This document shows positions 23,987 through 35,638 of a DNA stretch of 64,000 nucleotides, in pieces (positions within the stretch are counted from its first letter, which is position 1; the number at the start of each line of letters is the position of its first letter). The position numbers and the translations under genes were made by a program. Origin of the DNA: Proteles cristata cristata (lineage: Eukaryota > Chordata > Mammalia > Carnivora > Hyaenidae); assembly GCA_017311185.1 (NCBI GenBank), contig JAESUZ010001281.1:434001-498000 (forward strand), given 5' to 3'. The notes beneath the pieces were generated by a model that saw only the letters and a program-made list of their open reading frames with translations, did no database searches and was not told where the DNA came from.

Positions 23987-25570
23987 GCGTGGTCCAACCA
24001 CTATTGGAGACACTTCATCAGATGTAACTAACTTCCCCGGCGCAGAGACGCTGCCTGGGACAGAACTGCCGATCGCTGGCTGACTTGCACTTGGCCTGCG
24101 CAGCGTCGTGTGTTGGCTTCGTTTGGTGTTTGTCCTCTCCTCCCACCTAAAATGTCCTCGTCCCCAAGGTGAAAACTGATATTGACTATACCCCCATGTG
24201 ATGTGCTGTCAGGTTCAACTGACGGCTGGTGGGTGCGCTCTAAGGATTCCACCTATGAGCCAGGGTGCCTGGGCTCCGTGCAGCTGCTCACGGGACACTA
24301 AAGGACCCATCCTGCAGTCACGGGCCTGACGGTCCCATAACAATATGACCTTATTGGAGGTGGACCCAACCCCACGCAGACTGACTGGTGTTCCCTGGGG
24401 GAAGAGGCGGCTCCCCGCAAGGTAGGCCTCCGAGCCTCTCCTTGTAAACACCTAGAAAGTCTGCACCCTGAATGATCAGAGACAGAAAGTGAATGCCGAG
24501 CCTTTATACGGTACAAGTAGAAACACCCCCAGGGAACCTGTACAGAAATCACAAAAAAACAAACAAAGAAAAGGCAGGGCTGCGGCAAAGCTCGGTTTCA
24601 GTCCATCACCCGCTGGGCTGTGCAGCCACCTCTGCCTGGCTGCAACGAGCACCCTGATGGTCAGAGTTAGAGGGGAACCCCGCGGCACCCCTGTGGCTCG
24701 GGATGGGGTTAGCTCGAGCCTGACGCAAGCCCAGGGTCCTGAAACCAGAGGAAAGAAACCGCTGCCCAGGGAGGGCCCCAACCCCAGTGGTATTGATTTG
24801 AGGCTCTGTGGAGGAGGAGATGCAGAAATGCGAGCGGAGTGGAGGATTCCCCCACCTACCTGCACCCAGAGTTTATCCAGTGACACAAAAAGGAAAGGGG
24901 ACGGGAAATGAAAGAAAGACGGAAAGAATCCTGGACACCAGGGAGGAGAAGAAAGGAAAAAAGGACTACAAGCAGAGGTCCATAGTTTGACCCAATGGGA
25001 AACCCAACATTTACTAAAATAACTTACAAAGCTAACAGGTAAGAGAGTGCGGAGACCTTGGTGGCTGACGAGGTCAGTTCTGAATGAGCTTTACTGTCTG
25101 CTGAAATGCACCCACAAACCCTCAAGGACTTCATCAGTCCTGGGGCTCCAATGACAGTTACGCTTGGAGATGCCAGTAAAATGTAAACACGGGGTCCCCA
25201 CGTGATCCTAGGAGAGTTCCTGAATGTGAAATAGGACAAAGAGCCACAACTCCCCCTTACCAAAAGAACTACAGTTTCGCCTCATTTTCCCACAGTCACA
25301 GCACCCACTGCCTTAGATTACCCCCGTGGGCATGGTGGTTCCGACCCGACAAATTCATATTAAATTAAATCTTTACAGTTAGAAATTGATTTGAACAAAA
25401 TGAGACTCTGTGGACCTCTCAGTTCAAATACCTAACATGGCCCAACAGAAATTAAACAGGACCTTCAAAGATCAAAACTTACAGTATAAAACCTGATGAG
25501 TGAAGGGAGGATCGCCTGCTACTTCTCCATTTAATAGCTGAATCTGGCCTGTTCTTAAACCCGAAAGACA

Positions 25571-26298
25571 ATGAACGGTGCCCCACAGTACCTTACTGTG
25601 ATCTTAATACAGGGTTCCTGTCCTTCAAGGTCCCAGACCCAGTACCCAGTATTGTTTGAAATTACTGACTCCATCCCACCAGCCACTAATAAATATCTGG
25701 CGATTACCAATTTGGCTAATATGTTCTGTTCAGTGTCTATTTTAGCAACCTCTCAGGTGCCACGCACCTTCATCTCCAAAGGCACCCATACATGGTGACC
25801 AGGCTACATATGGGGTACCTAACAACCTTGCCCTAGCACACAGTCTTTGCAGACAAGCTCTTTTTTAAAAAATTTTTAATGTTTTATTTATTTCTGAGAG
25901 AGAGAGAGAGACAGCGTGAGCAGGGGAGGGTCAGAGAGAGAGGGAGATACAGAATCTGAAACAGGCTCCAGGCTCTGAGCTGGCTGTCAGCAGAGTCCGA
26001 CGCGGGGCTCAAACCCATGAACCATGAGATCACGACCTGAGCCAAAGCTGGATGCTTAACTGACTGAGCCACCCAGGTGCCCCTTTGCAGGCAAGCTCTT
26101 AACTGCACCCAACCTTCTTCAGGATCATGGGTATGCCACTACATGGATGACATTCTCCTCCAAGGATATCCATTTGATATATTCATCCAAGCCATACAAA
26201 TCTCCACAAAAGAGTTCACAGAAAGGGATCAGGACGTTGGCCTCCACACAGTGCACGGCCCTACCACCGTGGTTAAATTCCTGAGAATCTTTTGGTAA
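25571..26298 (+). pseudogene. ERV reverse transcriptase remnant (pol)
   Basis: The catalytic motif YMDD is read at 26140-26151 within HYMDDILLQG, followed by VKFLRIFW near 26270-26296. This matches the usual spacing between the RT active site and the downstream conserved block in ERV-L-type pol. Upstream, near 25685-25740, a LANMF-type stretch corresponds to the segment that precedes the RT core. A minus-strand SINE with a 17-bp duplication (25846-25862 and 26084-26100) splits the domain. Stops and frame changes show that it is non-functional. Confidence 0.75.
25863..26083 (-). mobile_element. CAN-SINE inside the ERV RT region
   Basis: TTTGCAGACAAGCTCTT (25846-25862) and TTTGCAGGCAAGCTCTT (26084-26100). 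Belongs to the GCGTGAGCAGGGGAGGGTC group that also includes the youngest copies in the window. Confidence 0.95.
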
Positions 26299-26348
26299 AC
26301 TAAGGGCAACTGCATCTCTGACATGGTCAATAAAGAGTTATGAAAATA

Positions 26349-26565
26349 GGGGCGCCCGGGTGGCTCTGTCAGTTGAGCGTTCAACTCTGTCTCAGGTCAT
26401 GATCTCACGATTCGTGAGTTCAAGCCCCATGTCGGGCTCTGTTTTCACAGCTCAGAGCCTAGAGCCTGCTTCGGATTCTGTATCTCCCTCTCTCTCTGCT
26501 CCTCCCCAACTCATGCTCTGTCTCTGTCTCTCAAAAATAAATAAATGTTAAAAAATGAAAATAAA
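26349..26565 (+). mobile_element. CAN-SINE, first of a nested pair in the ERV
   Basis: Head GGGGCGCCCGGGTGGCTCTG. A weak duplication is seen (AAAGAGTTATGAAAATA before, AAAGAGCTACAAAAGTA after). Confidence 0.92.
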
Positions 26566-26604
26566 AAAGAGCTACAAAAGTAAAAAACAAAAACAAAACT
26601 TTAA

Positions 26605-26797
26605 GGGATGCCTGGGTGGCTCAGTCAGCTGAGCGTCTGACTCTTGATTTCGGCTCAAGTCATGGTCCCAGGGTTATGGGACCTTCGTCATGCTCTGTGC
26701 TGAGCATGGAAGCCTGTTTAGGAAACCCTCATATCCCCTCTCTCTCTTCCTCTCTGTCCCTTCCCTACTCATTCTCTCTCTCTGAAATAAAATAAAA
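26605..26797 (+). mobile_element. CAN-SINE, second of a nested pair in the ERV
   Basis: More diverged copy (TGGTCCCAGGGTTATGGGACC in the middle). Host sequence AATAAAGAGTTATG is found both before the pair (26329-26342) and after it (26798-26811), so the outer duplication encloses both SINEs. Confidence 0.9.
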
Positions 26798-27580
26798 AAT
26801 AAAGAGTTATGGACCCTGTCAGTGACTAATACAAGTTAATACAAGTCCAACATCTAGTTTGCGGGGAGTTCTGGTGGCAATGTATTCCTCATTTACATAT
26901 TTTACTAATTCCCACTGATGCAGTTATTTGTAAACTGCTCCACCATAAATTTGGCCCTGTCTAACAAAAGCCTACAACACACATTCCCAGAGACCCCTTC
27001 ACAGTTTAAATGACCTCCTCATATACCCCCTGAAGTCTCTGGACCACCCATGACAGCCATATGCTGTCTACGTGCTTCTGAAGCATGAAACTGCCCTGCT
27101 AGACCCTTCTCTCTATACAGCAGCAGGGCAGCGACCGCCGGCTGCATGCCGGGCTCTTCTGGAAGTGTAGAGGCTCTCACTGACCCTGCATCTGTAAGCC
27201 TCCATACCCTGCTGCCCATTATGCCTTGGGTCACAGAAGCAGCTCTGTACAAGCTCGACATGGCTACTGAGACCTCACTGCTACTGAGTGGAGCCAAAGG
27301 TGGGCCTCCTGGCATATTCCACCCATAGGAGGGCGTGGCCTCCACTATCCTCAGGCTCTCTGCAGATGCCATGGTGCTGGAGGAAGTCACCCTTCTCACA
27401 TTCCCGAGTTACCTGGGGAGTCCCTTCAGATCAACCGAGAGAACAGCAGTGGGAATTTGTAGATTTTACAAGTGTTATCACCACCATCATACGTGCTGGC
27501 GCTCATGGATAGTTATGCTTCCCAGCCCTTAGTCAACACGTTCCTGATAAAAGACTGCCAGACTCCAACTGGTTATCTTA

Positions 27581-27847
27581 GTGCTGGATGGCCTGACAAA
27601 TGGCCCAACAAAATGGCTCCGTCCGCACTTTTTAATACAAACTCTTAGACCACTGCCTAAGACCTGCACATTCTGGGACAGAACTCTGGGAATCTCTTGC
27701 CTCACAGATGAAGAGAATATAAATCAAGGTAAAGATGTCTCTACACATAGTAAGGCCACACTATCAGGCCTCACTAGAATATTCTCTATCCCCTTTGGAG
27801 TTCCAGACATTACTGCTGGTGACCAAGACATTCATTTCACTTCTTAG
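27581..27847 (+). pseudogene. ERV integrase-like remnant
   Basis: An open stretch ends with GVPDITAGDQDIHFTS and a stop at 27845-27847. This resembles the integrase core block around its second catalytic Asp in class III elements (G-x-P-x-x-x-x-x-D-x-x-x-HFT). The position, after RT and before the 3' LTR, is as expected. It is short and degenerate; the assignment rests on this one block. Confidence 0.5.
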
Positions 27848-28009
27848 GACACAATGCCTGGCTCTAAAAGAAGCCACTCGATGGGAATTTCCATCTACTG
27901 TCTAGGCAACAGGTTAAATCAAAAGGGATGATGAGCGCCTCACAGAATTCCTGTTTTAGTTACAGAGTGCAAATAGAGCTCTTGCCAATTGCCACAGGCA
28001 TTGGTTATC

Positions 28010-28188
28010 TTAAAAAAAAGTTTTTTTAAATATTTCTGAGAGCGTGAGTGGGGGAGGGGCAGAGAGAGAGAGGGAGACACAGAATCGGAAGCTGAGGTGT
28101 CAGCATAGAGCCTGATTCAGGGCTTGAACCCATGAACCTTGAGATCATGACCTGAGCCAAGGTCAGACACTTAATCTACTGAGCCACC
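28010..28188 (-). mobile_element. CAN-SINE, shortened, inside the ERV
   Basis: Lacks the CAGGCTCCAGGCTCTGAGC segment and ends at CCACCCAG without the terminal GTGCCCC. Followed directly by the inverted repeat at 28216-28250. Confidence 0.88.
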
Positions 28189-28215
28189 CAGTAGGTTGGC
28201 TGGCATTGGTAACCT

Positions 28216-28250
28216 GAATTTAGGTAACCTGGCATTGGTTACCTAAATTC
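28216..28250. repeat. Perfect 14-bp inverted repeat
   Basis: GAATTTAGGTAACC (28216-28229) and GGTTACCTAAATTC (28237-28250) around a 7-base loop TGGCATT, within the ERV remnant just after a SINE. GGCATTGGT is also directly repeated (28202 and 28231). Confidence 0.9.
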
Positions 28251-28456
28251 CTGCCCCCATTATACCAGTGTCATACCGCATGGCCCACCCTCTCCTGGTC
28301 GAGTGTCTGATGTATTTTTTTAGTGAGGCCCTTCTCTACCCTCTAAGTCCCAATCATCACTAAGATTTAAATCTATGTCAAGGTTATCACAGAGTCAACT
28401 GTGGTGTAAGATCTAAGACTCAATATCTGTCTTGACATCTGGTAAAAATCAGGAGG

Positions 28457-28867
28457 TGTAAGCCTTCCGCACAGCTGCTCTGTGGACCAGGTCCCCTAGC
28501 TGAACACCAGGCACGGTCCCTACTTACCCCTGAGGACTGCGTTTCAGTTCCCCACCTGCCCACACAATTACTCAGATGAACTGGTCACATCCTCCCTGGG
28601 GAACCAGGGACGCTCTCTCCTTTTGTTACCACCACCCTTACCGCCCACAGCCCCTGGTGGCTTGGTCTGTTCCCAAGGGCAGCCCTGTGGGATGTGACCC
28701 TGCGTGGCTTGCAGTGTCCCCCTCCCCCAATCTGTGAGTGTGACTCCTGTCAATCTCATCTGCCCAGTGTCAGGCATGTGTGGCCATCCCCATAACCCCT
28801 GGGCAGGATCCCTCCCTCCCCAGGGGTGAATAAGAGGCACTGCAGACACATTCCCCTCTGCTTAACA
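28457..28867 (+). repeat. 3' LTR of the ERV-L-like provirus
   Basis: Starts TGTAAGCC immediately after a short purine tract and repeats the 5' LTR at roughly 80% identity by eye. It lacks about 25 bp present in the 5' copy near its beginning. No matching 5-bp target duplication could be found at the outer ends, which is unsurprising for so old an insertion. Confidence 0.8.
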
Positions 28868-29522
28868 TCACAACAAATTCCTCCGTGCTCATTCAGTCTG
28901 TCTGACATTTTACCAAGCCTTTCGGATTAGCACAGGGTGGGATTATAGTTGTCTTAATAGTTCACCCTCCTAAAAGCCAAAGCCTTGTCAGTTCTATTGT
29001 CTAAGTGGGGATTGCCAGCAAAAGTCAAAGGGACCTGACGTGCACGTGAAATGTTTTAACACGTTTCAAAAAATGGACTTTGGGAAGGAACCTCCATGCT
29101 TAGGGCTGTCTGACACAGGTGTTAACTTCACGGCTCCCGATTATGGTGAAGATGGCACAGGTGTGTTAAAAACTGACTGGGGTCCATCGGGTTTTAATCT
29201 TTAACTACAGAATTTGTTCCTGCACGCTAACCTTGAAAGTTGACAGAAATACGGAACGTTATGAAAGAAAGGTCTATGTTGATTTTTAGAGGTATAAAGC
29301 TTTAAATAAAGAATCAATTATCAGGGTCCAACAGCTAAGACCGAATGAGAGATTGACTGAGTCATCTCTTTACATCCATTAACATTCATTCACCTATTAA
29401 GCACTGGGCTGCTGGATTTGTTCAAACCAGGAGCTACTGCATTCATTGCCTCCTATACAATTCCTGCGAGAGTAAAGGGCAATCTTTCCCCTTAATAGTA
29501 TTATCTGAGAAATGTATTTACT

Positions 29523-29735
29523 TATCTATAGATTTTTGAAAATAAATGTTTATTCTTTTTTGAGAGAGACAGTGTGAGTGGGGGAAGGGAGACAGAAGGA
29601 GACAGAATCTCAAGCAGGCTCCAGGCTCTGTACTGACCGCAGAGATCCCTACGCGGGGCTCGAACTCAAGGAACCACGAGACCATGACCTGAGCCGAAGT
29701 TGGGCGCTCAACTGACTCAGCCACCCAGGCGTCCC
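29523..29735 (-). mobile_element. CAN-SINE
   Basis: Imperfect duplication starting TATCTGAGAAAT on both sides (near 29504 and at 29736). Confidence 0.92.
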
Positions 29736-29874
29736 TATCTGAGAAATTTAAACTAAAAGCACGTTTTTTGTTTGTTTGTTTGTTTACTAAGCTTCTACAT
29801 GTTATCTTTCAAAGGGAGAGCAGCAGAGATCCTGCCTCGGCCTGAGTTTCTCAGGATAGCCCCCAGCATTCTGA

Positions 29875-30015
29875 CATCTGAATGAAGTACCTCTGGGGCT
29901 TGTTAACAATGCAGATTCCTGGGCTCCACACCAGACTTCCTTAACCAGAATCTCAGGGACCCCAGAGAGTCTGACATCCCACAGGCACCCCACGGCATTC
30001 TGATGCACGCTCCGG
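29875..30015 (+). repeat. MER5A-like DNA transposon
   Basis: GGGGCTTGTTAACAATGCAG, ATTCCTGGGCTCCACACCAG and CATTCTGATGCACGC are in the order and spacing of MER5A elements. Confidence 0.7.
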
Positions 30016-30516
30016 CAGAAAGTCACGGACACATGATTTCAGTCACACTGATCCTCAGAGTGGCTAGCGTCACAACTGCCAACTCAGCATTTTTGTAGAA
30101 ACATGGCTGCTCTCCCCGTAGGATGGCAACTTGAACTTAAGTAGTTACTTGTGTGAAGTGGTGCACCCCAAACATTCCCATGGTCCTTATCGCTCTCGCT
30201 CCTCTCTGCCCTCCACAACAGAAAAAAAGAAATTTGCAGGGTGGTCACCTTTGTACTCGAATCACAATCTGGGGGAGGGGGATTGACCTGGGAATGTATT
30301 GTAACTGGAGGTTCCCAACAGAGTTCCAGTCAAGGTTGAGAGGGAGGGAATGAATTTATGGATTAAGCAGGACCAAGACACAGCAAATCATGCAGGTAGG
30401 AGGGGTATTTAGTTTCCTATCAGAACAAGGAAGCCTATCAGCAAAATGCTGTCAATCTAATGAGGTGAGAGATCGTATAAAAAAGAGCGAATTGGCTTGC
30501 TAGTTTTAGGGCAAAC

Positions 30517-30717
30517 TATTTTTTTGTGTTTATTTATTTTGAGAGAGAACATGCATGGGAGAGAGGGCAGAGAGAGAGGGAGAGAGAGAATCCCAAGCAG
30601 GCTCTGCACTGCAAACGCAGAACCAGACTCAGGGCTCGAGCTCACAAACCGTGAGATCATGACCTGAGCTGAAATCAAAAGTTGGACTCTTGATCGACTG
30701 AGCCACACAGGTGCCCC
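30517..30717 (-). mobile_element. CAN-SINE
   Basis: TAGGGCAAAC at 30507-30516 and 30718-30727. The tRNA part is of the GCTGAAATCAAAAGTTGGACTC form. Confidence 0.93.
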
Positions 30718-30994
30718 TAGGGCAAACATTTTTATTTCTGATTTATTTTAGTGAGTTCTTTCACATTTGTTTATTTTTTCCTAACGTTTTCAAGTGGAAC
30801 CACTACTTCTACATTTAGTTAAATTGTCCTAAAAGGTCCCCAAATATCATCTATGCTTGAGTTCAAATTCCTCAAATTCAGGAACAACAGAATTAGTTTG
30901 CTTTACTTCTCATTAGCTTAAAATTCACCATAAAATATTTTGAATAAGAGAAAAGAGCAGTAATACTAGAGAAAAAGATGATAAAAGCTTGATT

Positions 30995-31211
30995 TATTTA
31001 TTTATTTATTTATTATTTCTAGGAGAGAGAGAGAGAGAGACAGCGTGAGCAGGGGAGGGTCAGAGAGAGAGGGAGTCACAGACTGAAACAGGCTCCAGGC
31101 TCTGAGCTGGCAGTCAGCACAGAGCCCAACGCGGGGCTTGAACCCACGAACATGAGATCATGACCTAAGCGAAAGTCGGACGCTTAACCGACTAAGCCAC
31201 CCAGGTGCCCC
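30995..31211 (-). mobile_element. Young-type CAN-SINE in EDARADD intron 3
   Basis: AAGCTTGATT at 30985-30994 and 31212-31221. Has the diagnostic TTTCTAGGAGAGAG tail junction and CGACTAAGCC head shared with the copies at 58568, 59677 and 63443. Sense to EDARADD. Confidence 0.94.
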
Positions 31212-31417
31212 AAGCTTGATTGATTTATGATGTATTTATGTCCAATTTCCCCTCATTGGGAAGTGACCCAAAAAAATCAGAATTCTCTTCCCAAACACAT
31301 TTTTTTTCTCAAAATGTGAAGAGTTACATTCCCTTCAGAACACTTAATCCAGTAGTTTCTACAAGATATAAGGAACTCTGTGATAGAAAATAAGCCTCAT
31401 TCACGTCAAAAACCATA

Positions 31418-31670
31418 CAATCTCATCCTTTTTAATGGCTGTGTAATATTCTATCACATACATATACACACACATACACACACTCTCCTTATCCATCTGT
31501 CAATGGATATTTGGGTTGCTTCCATATCTTAACTATTGTAAATATACTGTAATAAACATAAGAGTGCATAGATATTTTCGGATTTGTGTTTTCATTGTCT
31601 CTGGATAAATACCCAGCTGTGGCATTATTGGATCATATGGTATCTCTATTTTTAATTTTTTGAGGATCCC
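31418..31670 (-). repeat. LINE-1 ORF2 fragment, reverse orientation
   Basis: Reads as the reverse complement of late L1 ORF2: AATGGCTGTGTAATATTCTA, TTGGGTTGCTTCCATATCTT, AATACCCAGCTGTGGCATTA, GGATCATATGGTATCTCTAT. Contains a CA/TA-rich run at 31457-31485. Confidence 0.8.
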
Positions 31671-32395
31671 TCCCCACTCTTCTGCACTATGATATATACC
31701 TAAAACTAATGCATCAACTATTCTGAAATGAAAAATTATAAATAAGACTTAATAAAATAAGTCTCACTCTTGTATTAGTCTTGAGTTTAGTGCCTGCAGA
31801 CTCTCCCAGTAAAGCTCTCATAAAAGATGACTGACAGATGAACCCTGATAGAATGAACCCTCTGAAATCTCTAAAATCAGGGGAGGAGGAAGTTGCACAT
31901 TTGTTTCTGATACGAACACAAGTTAAACAACATGTTTCATCTCAAAAACATGGTGATCACTGAAATCGCACTAGATTTCCACAGTTGATTAATGGTAAAA
32001 CTACATTACTCAGAACCACTCTGGTCTGGACTGTGTTAAGAAACAGTTTTATCGTGAATGCAGTAGGAATATTCTAGAAGTATAATAAAGGTTTTGTGAA
32101 ACATACTGAATCTGCCTAAGAAAATAAATTTTGAAGACTTTTTAACCATATGGAAATCGTTCAGGCTAATTATAGATAAATCCTCTGTTAAATAAAGCAG
32201 GACCCCCTCAAATTCACTTAAACAATGTAAGTCTGACTCTGGACTTCATTAGATTGCATTTACTTTGAAATCTATAAATTTGTCTCTGATTCATATGGGT
32301 TTTCTTTCCCTAAAAACATTTACAGTGAGAAAAGTACCACACATGTTTAATGATTATATTGGCCTCATTGGTATGTTTAAAAAAAATACTAGCAG

Positions 32396-32603
32396 GGGCA
32401 CCTGGGGGGCTCAATCAGTTAAGTGTCTGACTTTGGTTCAGGTCATGATCTTATGGTTTGTGAGTCTGAGCCTCACGTCAGGCTCTGCGCTGACAGCTCA
32501 GAGCCTGGATCCTGCTTCGGATCCTGTGTCTCCATCTCTTTCTGCCCCTCCTCTGCTTGTGCTCTCTCTCTCTCTCTCAAAAATAAATATTAAACATTTT
32601 TTT
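32396..32603 (+). mobile_element. CAN-SINE
   Basis: AAATACTAGCAG at about 32384-32395 and 32604-32615; CAAAAATAAATATTAAAC tail. Confidence 0.93.
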
Positions 32604-32739
32604 AAATACTAGCAGTTATTAAATCATAGATATTATTGAATACAAACATTGGAATAACTTTTGCAACTTCTGGACATTAAGTATAAGATGATGTGTTTCT
32701 TTGGAGATAGAAATTATGTGCTTAATAATATTGTTCTCC

Positions 32740-32945
32740 AGGTGCTTAGGTGGCTCAGTCAATTGAGTGTCTAATTCGTCCAACTCTTGATTTTGGCTCA
32801 GGTCATCATCCCAGGTCGTGGGATTGAGCCCTGCATTGGGCTCTGTGCTAAGAGCCTGCTTACGGTTCTCTCTTTCCCTCTGCCCCTCTCCGCCACTCAC
32901 ACTTGCATGCTCGCTTTGATATTAAAATAATAATAATAATAGATA
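32740..32945 (+). mobile_element. Diverged CAN-SINE
   Basis: Head GGTGCTTAGGTGGCTCAGTC at 32741; an AAT repeat (32926-32941) replaces the usual tail. Confidence 0.85.
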
Positions 32946-33367
32946 ATATCATTGTCCGTGAATAAGTATAGAAGAAAGATCTAGTCACATTTCTTACAAA
33001 GGTGGTTTTCACAGTCATGTTACTTGTAAGTTCATTACCATTTGGATTAGAGTTTTGTAAACCTCAAATTCTAGGAGAAACCCAGTAGTACAGTTACTGT
33101 ACTAGGAGGTTGCTAAGCAACCAGTCTTTTTTTTTCCCCCCCAAAACAGGAAGTCATGTTTAAGGGTGTTAAAAACCAGCTTTAGACAAATCGAACCATG
33201 ACACTGCAGTCTCAGAGTCGCTGCAGCTCTGTGGCTGTCTCAAACGGTGCCACCTTTGCCACGGCGCTAGGAAAGCATCCTCGACCCTGAGTTTTCCTAC
33301 TTTTTTTTTTTTGCCAGATTTTCCTCCACCATCTGATGCTCACCTGTGCTCATCTCACTGAATTTTT

Positions 33368-33572
33368 TTAAAAAACATTTATTTATTTTTGAGAGAGACA
33401 TAGAGCATGAGCAGGGGAGGGGCAGAGAGAGAGCGAGCCAGAGCCTCTGAAGCAGGCTCCAGGTTCCGAGTTGTCAGCACACAGCTTGATGTGGGGCTCG
33501 AACCCACGAATGGGAAGATCATGACCTGAGCCCAAATGGGACGCTTAACTGAAGGAGCCACCCAGGTGCCCC
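33368..33572 (-). mobile_element. CAN-SINE
   Basis: CATCTCACTGAATT before (33351) and CATATCACTGAATT after (33573), one mismatch. Confidence 0.94.
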
Positions 33573-33783
33573 CATATCACTGAATTCTCACGAGCACCAT
33601 GGGAGGGATGATAACACTGTCCTCCTACACTACAGGCAGGTAACTGGGACCGGGAGATATAGAATCACCTGCTTCGGGCACTCAGAGTCCAGCAGGTGGT
33701 GGTCTGGCTTCAGTTCTGTTCTCTTGGTCTATGTGCCCCCCTGGTGGACACACCAAATCCTTGAAACATCTTAGGCAGGCTCT

Positions 33784-33957
33784 ATTTATTTTTTGGAAAG
33801 AGAGAGAGAGAGCAAGCACAGGGTAGAGAGACAGGGGAGAGGGAGAGAATCCCAAGCACTGCAGAGGCTGATGCAGGGCTCGATTCCACAACCCTGGGAT
33901 CATGGCCTGAGCTGAATCAAGAGTCGATGGTCAACCAACTGAGCCATGAGGCACCCC
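33784..33957 (-). mobile_element. CAN-SINE, short
   Basis: AGGCAGGCTCT (33773-33783) and AGGCAGTCTCT (33958-33968). Lacks the CTGACAGC segment; diverged head GGGGTGCCTCATGGCTCAG. Confidence 0.88.
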
Positions 33958-35598
33958 AGGCAGTCTCTTAAAGTGAGGTCTGCATCCCAACCCCTCAGGT
34001 GTGCGATTACACACAGGTGCCTGAGCCTGACCCCAGACCTAGCACATCGTGATTTCAGAGCAGCCAGGCCCAGAATCTGCATTATGAGCCAGCCCCCCCC
34101 CCCCACACTCCCAGATGTTTCTTCTGTGCCCCTAAAGTCTAAGAAACCCCTTCAAGGCTGCTTCCCATGTGTCCCTGGCCTCCTGGCTTGCACCTTTCAC
34201 CTTCTTGCTGAATTAAATTGTCAAATCACAGTCTGGAGGATTCAGGACACTTAGAAGTCCTTCACCCACAGGGGAAAGGAGGACGTGAGCTAGCCAGAAG
34301 GCTCCCCTACTATAGCCAGGATTTGGACTCAATCCTGGCCTTTGGTCTCTTTTCCCTACATCGCTGCCTAGGACATGCACAGGGGGCAAAGGAATGAAAC
34401 TCTAACAGTGTAATCTCTGGGTGCAAGGAGAAGAGTCTGCTGAATAAGGAATGGAGGGGAGAGGAGCCTTGGCAACACCCTGGACTCAATCCCAGGTGGG
34501 CCCCGGCAGGGAGCTCCCTCCCAACTCTCCAGTCTGGTGACCCTATGATCACCCCGTCACAAAGACTGCCAGGAAAACCCATGTTCATGGGTGCTGGGAA
34601 GCCCTACCTCTCCAGGAAGCCGGGGGCCCCTGCCATCTCTGAAGCTGGTCAGATCTGATAGCCCTCCACCCCCCTCACTCCAGGTGGTCAGCAGAGCACG
34701 AGGCAAATGCTCCAGTCAGGCGAGCAGCAGCTCGGTCTCCATCACAGATAAGCTTTGCAGACCGCCCCACAGGAGAAATCAGAAAAATGGCTGGTCTGTA
34801 CTGAGCCTAAAACATTAGCTTGTGAATTACAATAGATAGGTTTCTGGGTGGGTTTCTGTTTGTTTGTTTTCTGCTTTGGGGCCTGACAAGCATCCTTTGC
34901 CCCTCTGTCTAATAAGAGAGCCCTCCTTCCTGTGGTTTGGGTAGAACTAACTCTGCGCTCTCCCCTACCCAACCTCAAGGCTCAGACCTGACCAATGCCT
35001 CCTTCATCTTCCTGATGGCAACAGCAGACTCACAGATGGCCACGTGACCCAAACTTCCCATATGACAGTCATCCCCAGAATTATGTGGGTGTTGGAGGAA
35101 AGCCCCCTCACCTTGCTCCACCATCATGAGGGGTGTTGTGTAAAGCCACGGGCATTGGTGACCACCTTTTCCATCATGAATGGAAAGTCTACCCAAAACT
35201 GGAGCCAACACAGATGAAGACAGAGCCATGAAAGAGACAGAGAGGCTGAGCCTGCAAGCATCGTTTAAATGCTTGGACTCGTCAGTGTCCAAAGACCCTA
35301 ATGGTCCCTCCTCCCTTTTTTAAAATTAACAGTAGATTTCTGTCACTTGCAACCTGGAGTCCTGGCTATCTTCATTTTATGCATGTGAAAAACACCACAG
35401 GAATTTAATGTCTAATTTCTAATGAAATAACTCATAGACTTGAATACGAAAATCCACGCCTGAGATCAACAAATCATCAGCTAAATTATCGGTTTCTGTT
35501 TTACACTTTTACATAATGAGAAATTACTTTGACTGGTGTTTTGTTCAAGATATTGAAATAATCACAAGTTCAAGTAGTTATATTATAACTGTACATAC

Positions 35599-35638
35599 CT
35601 TTAGGGAGTCCCGTATCTTGAATGGGGTATTTGTCTGA
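35599..35638 (-). CDS. EDARADD: EDARADD exon 3, carries the TRAF-binding-type motif
   Basis: This 40-bp microexon enters in phase 0 and leaves in phase 1, flanked by TTTCCACAG (AG at 35640-35639) and GTATGT (GT at 35598-35597). It encodes SDKYPIQDTGLPK. The pentapeptide PIQDT at 35612-35626 fits the PxQxT TRAF-binding consensus, and EDARADD is known to carry such a site ahead of its death domain. Human has E where this sequence has G (DTELPK) in my recollection. At 40 bp the exon is short enough to depend on strong splice sites or enhancers, and skipping it alone would shift the frame. Confidence 0.96.

Larger units (their letters stand above)
23557..28867 (+). mobile_element. Decayed ERV-L-like provirus in EDARADD intron 3
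   Basis: Two direct repeats of about 410-430 bp flank about 4.5 kb of internal sequence, of which roughly 0.85 kb is later SINE insertion. Recognisable reverse transcriptase and integrase remnants read left to right, antisense to EDARADD. The remaining internal length is well below that of a complete ERV-L, so large parts are deleted; no env is expected in this class and none is seen. Frames are broken by stops and by SINEs at 25863-26083, 26349-26797 and 28010-28188. A purine tract (AGGAGG at 28451-28456) sits directly before the 3' LTR, as expected for a polypurine tract. The LTRs differ at about one base in five by eye, which implies an insertion far older than the felids. Confidence 0.8.
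28868..35598. other. Intron 3 remainder
   Basis: Outside the listed SINEs, the MER5A at 29875 and the L1 at 31418, the stretches 28868-29503, 30016-30506, 31671-32383, 32946-33350 and 33969-35598 show no recognisable element. There is a C run at 34095-34105 and a TTTG repeat at 29765-29785. Confidence 0.5.

Noticed and set aside
24489..24911. 140-codon ORF inside the provirus, possibly gag
   Set aside because: The position would suit gag, but I see no nucleocapsid zinc knuckle or other defining motif, so it is left as part of the provirus only.
23552..28871. Target-site duplication of the provirus
   Set aside because: AAGCT before the 5' LTR and TCACA after the 3' LTR do not match; decay or misplaced edges leave it unproven.
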